50,578 nucleotides of DNA, taken from contig VGWF01000014.1 of NCBI GenBank assembly GCA_016873715.1, positions 1-50,578 on the forward strand. Direction: 5' to 3'. The notes below the pieces were generated by a model. The model had not been told where the DNA came from. It saw only the letters and a program-made list of their open reading frames with translations, and did no database searches. Source of the DNA: Lentisphaerota bacterium. GTDB lineage: Bacteria > Verrucomicrobiota > Kiritimatiellia > PWTM01. This document shows, in pieces, positions 26,856 through 35,745 of this stretch. The position numbers and the translations under genes are program-made. Within the stretch, counting starts at the first letter, position 1, and each line of letters begins with the position of its first letter.

Positions 26856-28276
26856 GGCGCCCCTCCGGCCGTCAGCTCCGGCGCCTGGGGGGTGCGGGGC
26901 TGCTGTTCGACGGGGGCGAGGGACGGGATCTCGTCGAGACCGCCGGCGGCCTCGAGCTCCAGGACGCGGCGGCCCTGCGGGAGCACGCGCGCCTCGAGGC
27001 TCGCGACACCCCGGTTGTAGGCCTCGACCGCCCGGCCGAGCGCCACGCCGATGTCGGCGACGTGCGAACCCAGCGTCGCGAGGCGCTTGTAGAGCTCGCG
27101 GCCGAGTTCCGAGATCTCCTTCGCGTTGTCCGCGAGCTTCTGCTGGCGCCAGCCGTAGGACACGGCCTTCAGCAGCGCGATCAGGGTCGTCGGCGTGGCG
27201 AGGATGACGCGCTCGTTGACGCCCTGCTCGATCAGGGACGGGTCCTGCTCCAGCGCTGCGCTGAAGAACGTCTCGCCGGGCAGGAACAGCACGACGAACT
27301 CGGGCGTGAAGTCGAACTGGTCCCAGTAGGATTTGCGGCCGAGCGCGACGAGGTGCTCGCGGATCTGGCGCGCATGGTCGCGCAGACGGGCGCGGCGGAC
27401 GTCGTCGTCCTTCGCCTCCAGCGCCTCGAGGTATCCGGCGAGCGGCGCCTTGGCGTCGACCACGATCTGCCGGCCCGCGGGCAGGCGCACGATCAGGTCC
27501 GGGCGCAGGCGGCCCTCGTCGCCCTCCGTGCTGACCTGCTCCTCGAAATCGCAGTGGTCGAGCATGCCGGCGAGTTCGACGACGCGGCGGAGCTGGATCT
27601 CGCCCCAGCGTCCGCGCACGCGCGGCGTGCCGAGTGCGCGGACCAGGTTCGAGGCCTCCGCGCGCAGCTTCTCCTGCGCGTCCTGCAGGCCGCGGACCTG
27701 CTCCACGAGACCCTGGTAGGCCCCGGCGCGGGTGGTCTCGATCTTCTGGACCGTCGTCTGGAACTTCTCGAGCGATTCGCGCACCGGCGCGACGAGCTCG
27801 CCGATCGCCTGCTGCCGCCGCTGGAGATCGCCCGCCGCCTGCTCCTGCTGAGCCTTCATCGCGGTACGGGCGAGCTGCAGGAAGGACTCGTTGTTCGACT
27901 GCAGCGCCTGAGCCGAAAGCGCCTGGAACGTGTCGGCCAGCTGCCTCCGCGCCTCCTCGATCAGCGCGAGCTTCTCCTGCGCCGCGACGCGCTCGTTCTC
28001 GAGTTCGGCCTGGAGGCGGGATTGCGCGGACTGGAGGTCGGACAACTGCCCGCGCAGGTCGCTTGCGGCGGTCTCGGCGTCGCCCAACCGCTCCTGGAGG
28101 TCGGCCGCCTGCTGCTCGCGCGCGGCGACGCGCTCCGTCAGCCCGGCGACGCGCGCCTCGGCCTCCGAGCGCTGCCGTTCCACGACGCCGGCAGCCCGCA
28201 GCCGCGCGATCCACCACCCCAGCGCCGCCCCCGTCGCGAGACACCCCGCGCCGACCCCGATCGTTGTCGCATCCAT
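26852..28276 (-). CDS. rmuC: DNA recombination protein RmuC
   Basis: 474 residues. One N-terminal membrane helix (GVGAGCLATGAALGWWIARL), a long coiled coil to about residue 190, then the RmuC nuclease-like core: GRWGEIQLRRVVELAGMLDHCDFEEQ, RPDLIVRLPAGRQIVVDAKAPL, FTPEFVVLFLPGETFF and NERVILATPTTLIALLKAVSYGW. RmuC limits inversions at short repeats and is related to restriction-type endonucleases. It heads the operon with the cyclase; a link to cyclic-nucleotide signalling is not established. Confidence 0.95.
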   Translation of the reverse strand: MDATTIGVGAGCLATGAALGWWIARLRAAGVVERQRSEAEARVAGLTERVAAREQQAADLQERLGDAETAASDLRGQLSDLQSAQSRLQAELENERVAAQEKLALIEEARRQLADTFQALSAQALQSNNESFLQLARTAMKAQQEQAAGDLQRRQQAIGELVAPVRESLEKFQTTVQKIETTRAGAYQGLVEQVRGLQDAQEKLRAEASNLVRALGTPRVRGRWGEIQLRRVVELAGMLDHCDFEEQVSTEGDEGRLRPDLIVRLPAGRQIVVDAKAPLAGYLEALEAKDDDVRRARLRDHARQIREHLVALGRKSYWDQFDFTPEFVVLFLPGETFFSAALEQDPSLIEQGVNERVILATPTTLIALLKAVSYGWRQQKLADNAKEISELGRELYKRLATLGSHVADIGVALGRAVEAYNRGVASLEARVLPQGRRVLELEAAGGLDEIPSLAPVEQQPRTPQAPELTAGGAP

Positions 28277-28666
28277 GGTCCCGGCTCCCTCCGTCCGTCG
28301 CGCCGCCCATCATACGCCGCAGCGCCGCCGACGCGAGCCCGGGCGACGCCCGAGGTCCGAAGCCGGAGGTCCGAGGTCGGCGATGGGGCGCCACGGCTAC
28401 GACGTGGCGCACCGGGGCGTTGGCCCGATCCGTACGCGGTCGGCAGCGCACCGGCACCGCGGGTCATAGCCCCGCGGCTACCCGGAGGTCCGGGCATCGG
28501 CGAGCTTCGCTGAACCGCAATCCCGATGGACACGATCACCGGGTACCCGAAACCGCTTGCCCCGATCCGGCACCGGGGGCAGTCTTTCCTGCACGGCAAC
28601 GCCGATCACGCGACGAATGGCGCTGACAGGCCATGCGATCGGCGGGTCAGGCGGGAGGCACGCGGC
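28277..28666. other. Divergent intergenic region with hairpins
   Basis: Separates rmuC (minus) from the DUF1801 gene (plus). It contains heptamer repeat G and two strong stem-loops: 28388-28410 (8-bp stem) and 28457-28477 (CCGCGGG/CCCGCGG). The two hairpins are reminiscent of dispersed palindromic elements, but I cannot show other copies. No gene seen. Confidence 0.5.
28351..28378. repeat. Heptanucleotide repeat G (4 units)
   Basis: CGAGGTC, CGAAGCC, GGAGGTC, CGAGGTC: four degenerate units, 75 bp upstream of the rmuC start. Confidence 0.6.
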
Positions 28667-29140
28667 ATGGCGACACGAAAGGCATCGAAGCCGAGGACGA
28701 AGAGTCGGGCGGCAGGCGCGGCGGGGGGCGGCGCCGGACCGAAGCTGCTGTCAGGCGGCAATCCGCAGATCGCGAAGGCGGACGGTGACGCGCCGGTCCG
28801 GGCCTATATCGAGGCGATGCCGGGCTGGAAGAGCGGCCTGGGGCGGCGGCTGGACAAGTTGATCGAGCGGACCATGCCCGGCGTGCGGAAGGCCGTGCGA
28901 TGGAACTCGCCCTTCTACGGCGTCGAGGGCAGGGGCTGGTTCCTCGGCCTCCATTGCTTCGCGAAGTACATCAAGGTCGCCTTCTTCCGCGGCGCATCGC
29001 TGCGTCCGCCGCCGCCGGGGGCGTCGAAGGACCCCAACGTGCGCTACCTCGACATCCACGAGAACGATCCGTTCGACGAGAGGCAGGTGGCGGATTGGAT
29101 CCGCCAGGCGGCGGCGCTGCCCGGGTGGGACGGACGCTGA
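28667..29140 (+). CDS. DUF1801-family protein
   Basis: 157 residues from ATG 28667, with GGGAGG upstream. After a basic Ala/Lys-rich tail (~35 residues) the conserved part reads VRAYIEAMPGWKSGLGRRLDKLIERTMPGVRKAVRWNSPFYGVEGRGWFLGL, then KYIKVAFFRGASL and DERQVADWIRQAAALPGW, which is the DUF1801 (YdhG/YjbR-like) fold. These small cytoplasmic proteins have no proven reaction. It converges with BatE, 14 bp apart. Confidence 0.85.
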   Translation: MATRKASKPRTKSRAAGAAGGGAGPKLLSGGNPQIAKADGDAPVRAYIEAMPGWKSGLGRRLDKLIERTMPGVRKAVRWNSPFYGVEGRGWFLGLHCFAKYIKVAFFRGASLRPPPPGASKDPNVRYLDIHENDPFDERQVADWIRQAAALPGWDGR

Positions 29141-29154
29141 CCGGCGGTATCGGA

Positions 29155-29886
29155 TCAGAGCACCACCGCCGCGGCGGCGGTGGCGGGGATCCAGCCCTCG
29201 CGGCCGGCGAGGCGGATCTTGAGCCAGGGGCCCTGCTCCTCCGTCGCTTCGGCGATGGCGCCGCGGGGGACGGTGAAGTGCGACGAGGCGCCCTCGAGCG
29301 GCGCGTAGAGCGCGTTGACCCCGGTTCCGGTCACGACGTGTTCCGCGTCCAGCGCACCCCAGTGGCGCAGGCCGGCCAGCCCGACCGCGCACGCGACGGC
29401 GCAGGCCGCCGCGAGGCGGCGCAGCAGGGAGGCCGGGCCCCGCCGCCACAGCCAGGAGACGGCGAGAAGAAGCAGTCCGGTCCACCACCCCGCGGTGGCG
29501 AGGATGCGCGCCTCGGCGGCGGAGATCCGCTCCAGCGGCCACCGGTACCACGGCGGCGCCGGCACCGGCGCCCCGCCGAGTTCCAGCGCGACTTTCAGGT
29601 TCGCCGCGACATCGGCGTCGCGCGGCGCCAACCGCCACGCGCGCCGGTACTCCAGCACGGCCCGGCCCGGATCGCCCTCGCGGTAGCGCGCGTTGCCGAG
29701 ATTGAAGCGAAGGGCCGCGGATTCGCCGCTTCCGGCGAGCTCCGCCTCGTAGATCTGCGCCGCCTCGGCGAAGCGCCCGGCATCGTACGCGGCCTTGGCG
29801 CTGGCGGGGCCCTCCGCGGCGGGCACGCTCGCCGCGGCCAGCAGGGTCGCCGCGACGGACACCCGGATGGACGGCCGCCGCCTCAC
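29155..29886 (-). CDS. batE: BatE-like TPR/SH3-domain membrane protein
   Basis: 243 residues from GTG 29886, overlapping the BatD stop (GTGA). A signal peptide (SVAATLLAAASVPAAEG), two TPR units (AKAAYDAGRFAEAAQIYEAEL, ALRFNLGNARYREGDPGRAVLEYRRAWRLAP), two membrane helices (ARILATAGWWTGLLLLAVSWLW and ACAVACAVGLAGL), and a C-terminal bacterial SH3 domain (VNALYAPLEGASSHFTVPRGAIAEATEEQGPWLKIRLAGREGWIPA). This is the usual last gene of the Bat (Bacteroides aerotolerance) operon. Confidence 0.88.
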   Translation of the reverse strand: MRRRPSIRVSVAATLLAAASVPAAEGPASAKAAYDAGRFAEAAQIYEAELAGSGESAALRFNLGNARYREGDPGRAVLEYRRAWRLAPRDADVAANLKVALELGGAPVPAPPWYRWPLERISAAEARILATAGWWTGLLLLAVSWLWRRGPASLLRRLAAACAVACAVGLAGLRHWGALDAEHVVTGTGVNALYAPLEGASSHFTVPRGAIAEATEEQGPWLKIRLAGREGWIPATAAAAVVL

Positions 29887-31739
29887 AGCTTCGCCCTTTC
29901 GCAGCGGGAGAGAATCCGCAGGAGGACCTCCACGCGATCGCGCATGCCGCCCGCGCGGGCGTCGCTGCCGGCATAGCGGGCCTCGTCGCACGCATCGAAC
30001 AGGCGTGCGATCCCGTCCAGCGTCTCGCGCTCGACACCCGCCGCGGCGAATGCGGCGACGACGCGGTCGCGCGCGACCTCGCCGGGCGCCAGGTTCAACC
30101 GGTTGCCGAAGTAGGTTGTCAGCGCCTCCCACATCGCCTCGTGGAAGGCGGGGGCATCCCCCTTCGTCACCGCCGCCCGGGCGCGGGCCACGGCAGGACG
30201 CGCCGCGCGGGGCGCCTGTTCGCGCCGCGCGCGGGCCACGTCGTGCTCCAGGGCCTCGCGCCGCCGGGCGAGGAGGAGCGCGGCAAGCGCCGCCACGCCC
30301 GGAAGCGCATGGATCATCGCGCCCGGCCATCGGAAGGCATCGAACCGGCGCAACGCCCGCAGCCTCGACGCGGTGATCGCGGGCACGGCCGTCGCCGGCT
30401 TCAGGTAGACGATGTCCGGAGCGCCCTCCAGGATCTGCGGGCCGGACGGCGTGGCCATCGCGAGACGGAGCGACGCCGCGCCGTTGGTCGACGCGTGGAC
30501 GACCAGCGGGAACGGCCCGCGCGTCAGCGTCCGGTAGGCCCGGGCCGCGGTGTCGAAGTAGCTGAACGACAGCGGGGGGATCTCGGTCGCCGTCGCATCG
30601 CGCGGGATCACGACCTGCTCGAAGATCTTCTCGCGCGGGTTGTCGCCGCGGCTGACGAGTCGCGGATCGTAGACGCGGAAGGCGGCCCCGAGGTCGAGGC
30701 GCGGCGCGTTCACCGCCTCCAGGTTCGCCTCGCCGCGGACGGTCATCGTCACCGTCACCGGCTCGCCGGCGCTGATCTCCGTCGGGCGCACGGCGACGTC
30801 CCACTCGCACGCGCCGACCGCGCCGCTGAACGAGTCCGGCCGCCCCTCGACCGGCAGGGGGAGAATGGACAGCTTCACCGGCTCGGAGGCGAGGTCGACC
30901 GGCCGGCGCTCGCCCCGGCCGAACGGACTCCCGGCGAAGAAGTCCTCGAAGAACGAGTCGCCGAACGGCCCCCTCGACCGGCCCTGGCGGCGCACGACGA
31001 CGCCGGCCCGCAGGGTCGGAGCGAGCACGATCTCGCCCGCGGTCAGCGCCCGGCCCTCGGCACGGAAGGCGCGGACCTGGTAGACCTGTCCGTCGATCGT
31101 CTCGTGCCCCGCGTTGACCTCGGCGAACGGACCGAGCTTGATGCCGCTCTGCGGCATGTTCATCAGTTCGACCTGGCGGTCCAGCTCGATCCCCCGCGAG
31201 TAGACGAGGACCGTGATCGTGAAGCGTTCGTGGACGTAGGCCTCCGGCTTGTCGACGCGCACGCGCGCGAACGCGAGCTTGGAGAGATCGTCGACCGTGC
31301 CCGCCCCCGGCGCGCCCGCGTCGGCGGGCACCACCTGGACCTTCACCGCGGCCAGGTCGAAGGCCTTTCCGCCCGCCTCGAACCGGAACGGCCCGACGAC
31401 GTGGTCGCCGGCCTTCACCGCCGTCAGGGCGAAGCGGTGGACGACCGAGCGGTCGACCGCACCGTTGACGATGTTGAGGCGGCTCTCCTGGCCGGCGGAC
31501 TGCACCTGGAAGCCGTCGAGGTCGGGCATCTGCGGCGGAGGCGCGTCGGACAGGTTCGACACGGTGATGGTGGCGACGGCGACCTCGCCGACCTTCATCG
31601 CGCGGGGCTGGATGTCGAGAGTGACGGACGGATCGGCCGCGCGCGCCGCCACGGCAAGGCCGAGCGCAACCGCCGGGGCCACCCGCCGGAGCCACGCGCC
31701 GGCGATCTGTACGATTCCTCTCACGAGCGTTTCGACCAC
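29883..31739 (-). CDS. batD: BatD-like protein
   Basis: About 618 residues from GTG 31739; a second GTG at 31724 is equally possible and neither has a good ribosome site. Signal peptide VRGIVQIAGAWLRRVAPAVALGLAVAARA. The exported part consists of repeated BatD beta-sandwiches (VTLDIQPRAMKVGEVAVATITVSN, KPEAYVHERFTITVLVYSR, LRAGVVVRRQGRSRGPFGDSFFEDFF, ISAGEPVTVTMTVRGEANL), then a membrane helix (IHALPGVAALAALLLARR) and a cytoplasmic helical tail. This is the one junction in the BatA-E part not made by a 4-nt overlap: heptamer repeat D separates it from BatC. Confidence 0.88.
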   Translation of the reverse strand: MVETLVRGIVQIAGAWLRRVAPAVALGLAVAARAADPSVTLDIQPRAMKVGEVAVATITVSNLSDAPPPQMPDLDGFQVQSAGQESRLNIVNGAVDRSVVHRFALTAVKAGDHVVGPFRFEAGGKAFDLAAVKVQVVPADAGAPGAGTVDDLSKLAFARVRVDKPEAYVHERFTITVLVYSRGIELDRQVELMNMPQSGIKLGPFAEVNAGHETIDGQVYQVRAFRAEGRALTAGEIVLAPTLRAGVVVRRQGRSRGPFGDSFFEDFFAGSPFGRGERRPVDLASEPVKLSILPLPVEGRPDSFSGAVGACEWDVAVRPTEISAGEPVTVTMTVRGEANLEAVNAPRLDLGAAFRVYDPRLVSRGDNPREKIFEQVVIPRDATATEIPPLSFSYFDTAARAYRTLTRGPFPLVVHASTNGAASLRLAMATPSGPQILEGAPDIVYLKPATAVPAITASRLRALRRFDAFRWPGAMIHALPGVAALAALLLARRREALEHDVARARREQAPRAARPAVARARAAVTKGDAPAFHEAMWEALTTYFGNRLNLAPGEVARDRVVAAFAAAGVERETLDGIARLFDACDEARYAGSDARAGGMRDRVEVLLRILSRCERAKL

Positions 31740-31814
31740 ACTGGCCGCACCGCGTTCGGGATGCAAGCCGGCGCTCGTGGGCGATCTGCTGCGCCAGCGG
31801 TCTGCCATTCCGTT

Positions 31815-31877
31815 CGTTCGGCGTTCGATGTTCGGTGTTCGGTGTTCGATGTTCGGTGTTCGATGTTCGGTGTTCTC
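31815..31877. repeat. Heptanucleotide repeat D (9 units)
   Basis: CGTTCGG, CGTTCGA, then TGTTCGG/TGTTCGA alternating to TGTTCTC. The last unit overlaps the BatC stop codon (TGA on the minus strand, 31876-31878). Confidence 0.92.
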
Positions 31878-32751
31878 ACCAGTCCTTGTCCACCGGCACC
31901 TGCTTCCCGAGATTGAGCCGCATCTTCTCCCGCATTGCGGCCTCCTCGGCCTTCATTGCGTCGAGGAGCATCAGCGCCTCCTCCTTCGACATGTCCTCCG
32001 GTTTCTCCTCGCCCTCCGCGCCGGCGGGCGTCTCGTCCTCGTTCATCTCCCCCGGCTGCGGTTGCGGCTGGCCGTCCTGCTGTTCCTGCGCCGGCGGCTG
32101 CGCTTGATCCGGCTTCTGCTGTTGAGAGTCCTGTTGATCGGGCTTCTGCTGCGGATCCTGCTGCTGCGGCTGGTCCTGGGGTTGGTTCTGGGGCTGGTTC
32201 TGCTGCTGTTCCTGTTGCTGCTGTTTCTGCTGCTCGATCTGCTCCTCGATCTGGCGGATGAGCTGGCCGGTCATCTCGTAGTTCACGCGCGCGTCGTCGT
32301 CCGACGGCGCGAGGAGCAGCGAGTCGCCGAACGCGGAGAGCGCCTGGCCGGCGGAGGACTGGGCCTCCTGCAGCTTCTGCGCCTCCTGCAGGCCCCGGGC
32401 GCGGCCGGCGAGGAGATGGCCGCGGTTGTAGAGAGCGCGGGCCTGGACGGCGGTGTCGGTGGTGCGGAGGGCCTGGTCGAGGGCGGCCTCGGCCTCGGCA
32501 TCCTTCCCCTCCTCCTGCTGGAGCGCGAGGCCCTGGTTGTAGCGGGCGCGCGCGGGGTCGAGCTTCGCGTTGGGAGCGCCCTGGGCGGCGCGATCGAAGG
32601 CGGAGGCGGCCGACGGAAGATCCCCGGCCTGGAGCCGGCGGCGCCCCTCCTTCATGGCCTCGCGGGGCGAAGGCTCCGCGACGGCGGGAGCCCCGCCGGC
32701 GGCGAGGGCGGCGGCCAGGACCATCCACGACGGGCGGACGATTCGCTTCAC
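31876..32751 (-). CDS. batC: BatC-like TPR protein with Gln-rich segment
   Basis: 291 residues from GTG 32751, overlapping the BatB stop (GTGA). Signal peptide (PSWMVLAAALAAGGAPAVA), TPRs (EAMKEGRRRLQAGDLPSAASAFDRAAQG, ARARYNQGLALQQEEGKDAEAEAALDQAL, ARALYNRGHLLAGRA), then about 70 residues dominated by Gln and Pro (~170-240), then an acidic helix EEALMLLDAMKAEEAAMREKMRLNLGK. The Gln/Pro tract is typical of these proteins but long here. The stop codon lies in the edge of repeat D. Confidence 0.87.
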   Translation of the reverse strand: MKRIVRPSWMVLAAALAAGGAPAVAEPSPREAMKEGRRRLQAGDLPSAASAFDRAAQGAPNAKLDPARARYNQGLALQQEEGKDAEAEAALDQALRTTDTAVQARALYNRGHLLAGRARGLQEAQKLQEAQSSAGQALSAFGDSLLLAPSDDDARVNYEMTGQLIRQIEEQIEQQKQQQQEQQQNQPQNQPQDQPQQQDPQQKPDQQDSQQQKPDQAQPPAQEQQDGQPQPQPGEMNEDETPAGAEGEEKPEDMSKEEALMLLDAMKAEEAAMREKMRLNLGKQVPVDKDW

Positions 32752-33776
32752 GGAGTGACCTCCCCGTTCGGGCGCCGCGGACGGCGCGCGGCATCGGGCC
32801 AGGCGGCCTCGAGGGCCAGCAGCAGCAGGGCGAGGCCGATGAACCACGCGCCGCGATCCTCGTGCATGCGGGCCATGCGCGACTCCTGCGCCTCGCGACG
32901 CAGGGGCAGGATGCCCTGCTCGTAGATCCGTTCGAGACCGAAGTCGCCGGGCGCGGCGCGCACGTAGGCGCCCCCGGTCGTGGTGGCGAGCTTCGCGAGG
33001 GTGTCCTCGCGCAGCGCGGACTTCACGACGTTGCCCTGGCGGTCCTTGAGGAAGCCGCCGGGCACCTTCTCGGCCGGGATCAGCTCGCCCTCGGGGGTGC
33101 CGACGCCGACGGCGAAGACCTTGATGTCCTTCTCCTTCAGCTCCGGGAGAAGCGCGGCCGCGTCGTCCTCGTGGGCCTCGCCGTCGGTGACCAGGATCAC
33201 GACGCGGTCGCCGGCGGACTGGAGATCGAAGGCCTTCATCGCGCCCCGCAGGGCCTCGGCGATCGACGTGCCGCCGCGGGGAATGATGCCGGCGCGGACA
33301 TCCTCGAGCGTCATCAGGAAGGCGGCGTAGTCGATCGTCATCGGGCATTGCAGGAACGAGGATCCGGCGAAGGCGAGCAGCGCGATGCGGTCGCCCTTGA
33401 GCCGCGCGACGAGGTCCCGCACGCCCCACTTGGCCTGCTGGAGGCGCGTGGGCTTCAGGTCCACCGCGAGCATGCTGTTCGAGGTGTCGAGCGCGACGAC
33501 GATCTGGAGGCCGCGCCGGCGGACCTCCTCCCACCGCGTCCCCCACTGCGGGCGCGCGAGCGAGGCGGCGACCAGGGCGCCCGCGGCGAGCCAGAGCGCG
33601 AGCTTCCGCCGGAGCCGCCGCTCGTCGCGCCCGGGCACAAGCTGCGCCCAGAGGGCGGAGTCGGCCATCTCCGCGAGGCGCCGCGTCCGCCGACGCAGCA
33701 GCGCGAACGCCGCCCAGCCGGCGACCGCCCACGCCGCCAGCAGCCACAGCCACTCGGGCCTGCCCCACTGGATCAT
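32748..33776 (-). CDS. batB: BatB-like von Willebrand factor A membrane protein
   Basis: 342 residues from ATG 33776, overlapping the BatA stop (ATGA). Two N-terminal membrane helices (WLWLLAAWAVAGWAAFALL, KLALWLAAGALVAASLA), a VWA domain with an intact MIDAS (VVALDTSNSM, GGTSIAEAL, VILVTDGEAHEDD) and a C-terminal helix (GAWFIGLALLLLALEAAW). It is a metal-dependent protein-binding module facing the periplasm, thought to act with the MoxR ATPase. Confidence 0.92.
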   Translation of the reverse strand: MIQWGRPEWLWLLAAWAVAGWAAFALLRRRTRRLAEMADSALWAQLVPGRDERRLRRKLALWLAAGALVAASLARPQWGTRWEEVRRRGLQIVVALDTSNSMLAVDLKPTRLQQAKWGVRDLVARLKGDRIALLAFAGSSFLQCPMTIDYAAFLMTLEDVRAGIIPRGGTSIAEALRGAMKAFDLQSAGDRVVILVTDGEAHEDDAAALLPELKEKDIKVFAVGVGTPEGELIPAEKVPGGFLKDRQGNVVKSALREDTLAKLATTTGGAYVRAAPGDFGLERIYEQGILPLRREAQESRMARMHEDRGAWFIGLALLLLALEAAWPDAARRPRRPNGEVTP

Positions 33777-34771
33777 GCCGGCAGCCTCCCGAGGCGCGTC
33801 AGCGACAGGGCCTTCGCCCCCGCCAGGAGCAGCAGCCCGGCCGCCGCCCACCCCATGAACCGCTCCTCGTAGCGCGTGAACTGGCGGACCTCGATCTCGG
33901 TTTTCTCGAGTTCGTCGATCTGCGCGTAGACGTCCTCGAGCGACCGGAGGTCCGTCGCGCGGAAATAGGCCGCGCCGGTGGTCTTCGCCATGCGCTGGAG
34001 AAGGGCCTCGTCGATCTCCACCGGCTGCCGGACCATCTGGACCCCGCCGAACGGAAGGCGGACGGGCATCGGCGCGAAGCCGCGCGTGCCGGCGCCGACG
34101 GTGTAGACCTTGATGCCGAGCGCCTCGGCGGCCTGGGCGGCGTCGTCGGGCGAGATGCTCCCGGAGTTGTTCATGCCGTCGGTCAGCAGCACGACCACGC
34201 GGCTCTTGGCGCGGCTGTCCCGCAGCCGGTTCACCGCCGATGCGAGCGCCGTGCCGATGCCGGTCCCGTCGCCGACCATCCCGATCTCGAGCCCCGCGGT
34301 CCGCGTGAGAAGCCACGCGTGGTCCATGGTCAGGGGCGAGGCGGTGTACGGCATCGCCGCGAACGCGACCATCCCGATGCGGTCGTTCTCGCGACGCTTC
34401 ACGAAGGCCTCGATCACGCGCTTGGCGGCGTCGAGGCGGTTGATCCGCTCGGTGCGCGTCGAGAAGTCCTCGGCGGCCATCGAGGGCGAGACGTCGACGA
34501 CGAGGACGATATCCACCGCCTCGGTGCGGACGACGCTCTCGTCGAGCCCCTTCTGCGGGCGCGCCAGCGCCACGACGAGAAGCGCCAGCCCGGCGCCGCG
34601 GATCCACGGTAGCAGCGCGTGCGCCCGCACGGCCCACGACACCGGCAGCGCGCGCAGCGCGGCGCCGTCGGAGAACGGCAGCACCAGCCGCGCCGGGGCG
34701 CGGACGCGCAGCCATTCCAGTGCCGGGACCGCCAGCAGCAGGAGCAGGAACCACGGGTGGCGCAGCGTCAC
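33773..34771 (-). CDS. batA: BatA-like von Willebrand factor A membrane protein
   Basis: 332 residues from GTG 34771, overlapping the upstream lipoprotein gene's stop (GTGA). Membrane helices WFLLLLLAVPALEWL and ILPW-type LLPWIRGAGLALLVVALA, VWA domain with MIDAS DVSPSM, DGTGIGTALASAVNRL and VVVLLTDGMNNSGSISPDDA, and a C-terminal helix (GWAAAGLLLLAGAKALSL). Paralogous to the next gene; the pair is standard in Bat operons. Confidence 0.92.
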   Translation of the reverse strand: MTLRHPWFLLLLLAVPALEWLRVRAPARLVLPFSDGAALRALPVSWAVRAHALLPWIRGAGLALLVVALARPQKGLDESVVRTEAVDIVLVVDVSPSMAAEDFSTRTERINRLDAAKRVIEAFVKRRENDRIGMVAFAAMPYTASPLTMDHAWLLTRTAGLEIGMVGDGTGIGTALASAVNRLRDSRAKSRVVVLLTDGMNNSGSISPDDAAQAAEALGIKVYTVGAGTRGFAPMPVRLPFGGVQMVRQPVEIDEALLQRMAKTTGAAYFRATDLRSLEDVYAQIDELEKTEIEVRQFTRYEERFMGWAAAGLLLLAGAKALSLTRLGRLPA

Positions 34772-35745
34772 GGCTTCGCGCCCTCCGCGGCCGGCGGCGG
34801 GATCGTCTCGCGGACCAGCCGTTCCGCCGCCTGCGCCGCCGCCTTCATCTCCTCGGGCCCCGGGCGGGCGCGGGCGAACTTGACGAGGTCGCTGTGGACG
34901 AGGAAGTCGCGGGTGACCCGCTGGTGCACCGGCGCGAGCGTGTTGGACTCGGCGGCCTCGCGGATGAACTCCTCGGTCGTCCGCTCCGGCGCCTGCAGGC
35001 CGAAGCGGCGCTCGATGTAGGAGCGGACGATCCGCGACAGCTCGACGTAGAAGGGCTCGGCCTCCCCCGCCTCGACCCATCCGCGCGACAGCAGGCGCTG
35101 GAGGTCCGCCAGCGCGACGTCGTGCGCCGGGGGAAGCGGCGGTGGCGGGGCCGGCGCGCGCACGCGGCGGAACAGCCGCACCGCGAGCAGGGCCGCGCCG
35201 AGCGCCAGCAGCGCGACGAGGGGGAAGACCCAGAGCCCGCGCGGGATCGCCGGGGCCCAGTCGACGGCGCCCTTTCGTCCGCGCAGGTCCTTCTCATCGC
35301 CCGCCAGCGACGTGGCGACCTCGACGGACACGATCGGCACGGCCACCGACACGACGGCCTGCGTGCCCGCCGCGACATGCACCGAGCCGGTGAAGACGGC
35401 GTGGCTGCCGATCTCGAACGACGTGAACCGGAAGACGGCCTCGGTACGGGCGGCGGCGCCCTCGCGAACCGGCGCGGCCCAGCGGCGGTCGAGCACGCGC
35501 ACCGCGTTGCTGCGGCCCGGCTCGTCGACCGTCACCGTCGCGCCCGGCGGATGCCCGACGCTCAACCGCGCCGTCACCGGCATCCCGATCCGGATCGCGT
35601 TCGTGCTCAGCGCCACCTCCACCCGCACGGCGCCGTTCGTCGCCGCGGCCCGCACCGCGTACGAGGGGCCGCGGCCGCAGCCGGCGGCGGACAGGAGGAC
35701 CAACACCGGGGCGCACAGGGCGCGAAGGAGGCGGGGGTTCAACAT
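34768..35745 (-). CDS. Bat-operon membrane lipoprotein (DUF4381-like)
   Basis: 325 residues from ATG 35745. That ATG is part of heptamer repeat E (unit GATGTTG on the gene strand). The N-terminus MLNPRLLRALCAPVLVLLSAAGCGRG looks like a lipoprotein signal with Cys after AAG. A beta-sandwich region (VRVEVALSTNAIRIGMPVTARLSVGHPPGATVTVDE) is followed by one membrane helix (GLWVFPLVALLALGAALLAVRLF) and a cytoplasmic tail with SRIVRSYIERRFGLQAPERTTEEFIREA, the sequence typical of DUF4381-like Bat-operon proteins. Longer in-frame starts would translate the repeat and are rejected. Confidence 0.82.
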   Translation of the reverse strand: MLNPRLLRALCAPVLVLLSAAGCGRGPSYAVRAAATNGAVRVEVALSTNAIRIGMPVTARLSVGHPPGATVTVDEPGRSNAVRVLDRRWAAPVREGAAARTEAVFRFTSFEIGSHAVFTGSVHVAAGTQAVVSVAVPIVSVEVATSLAGDEKDLRGRKGAVDWAPAIPRGLWVFPLVALLALGAALLAVRLFRRVRAPAPPPPLPPAHDVALADLQRLLSRGWVEAGEAEPFYVELSRIVRSYIERRFGLQAPERTTEEFIREAAESNTLAPVHQRVTRDFLVHSDLVKFARARPGPEEMKAAAQAAERLVRETIPPPAAEGAKP

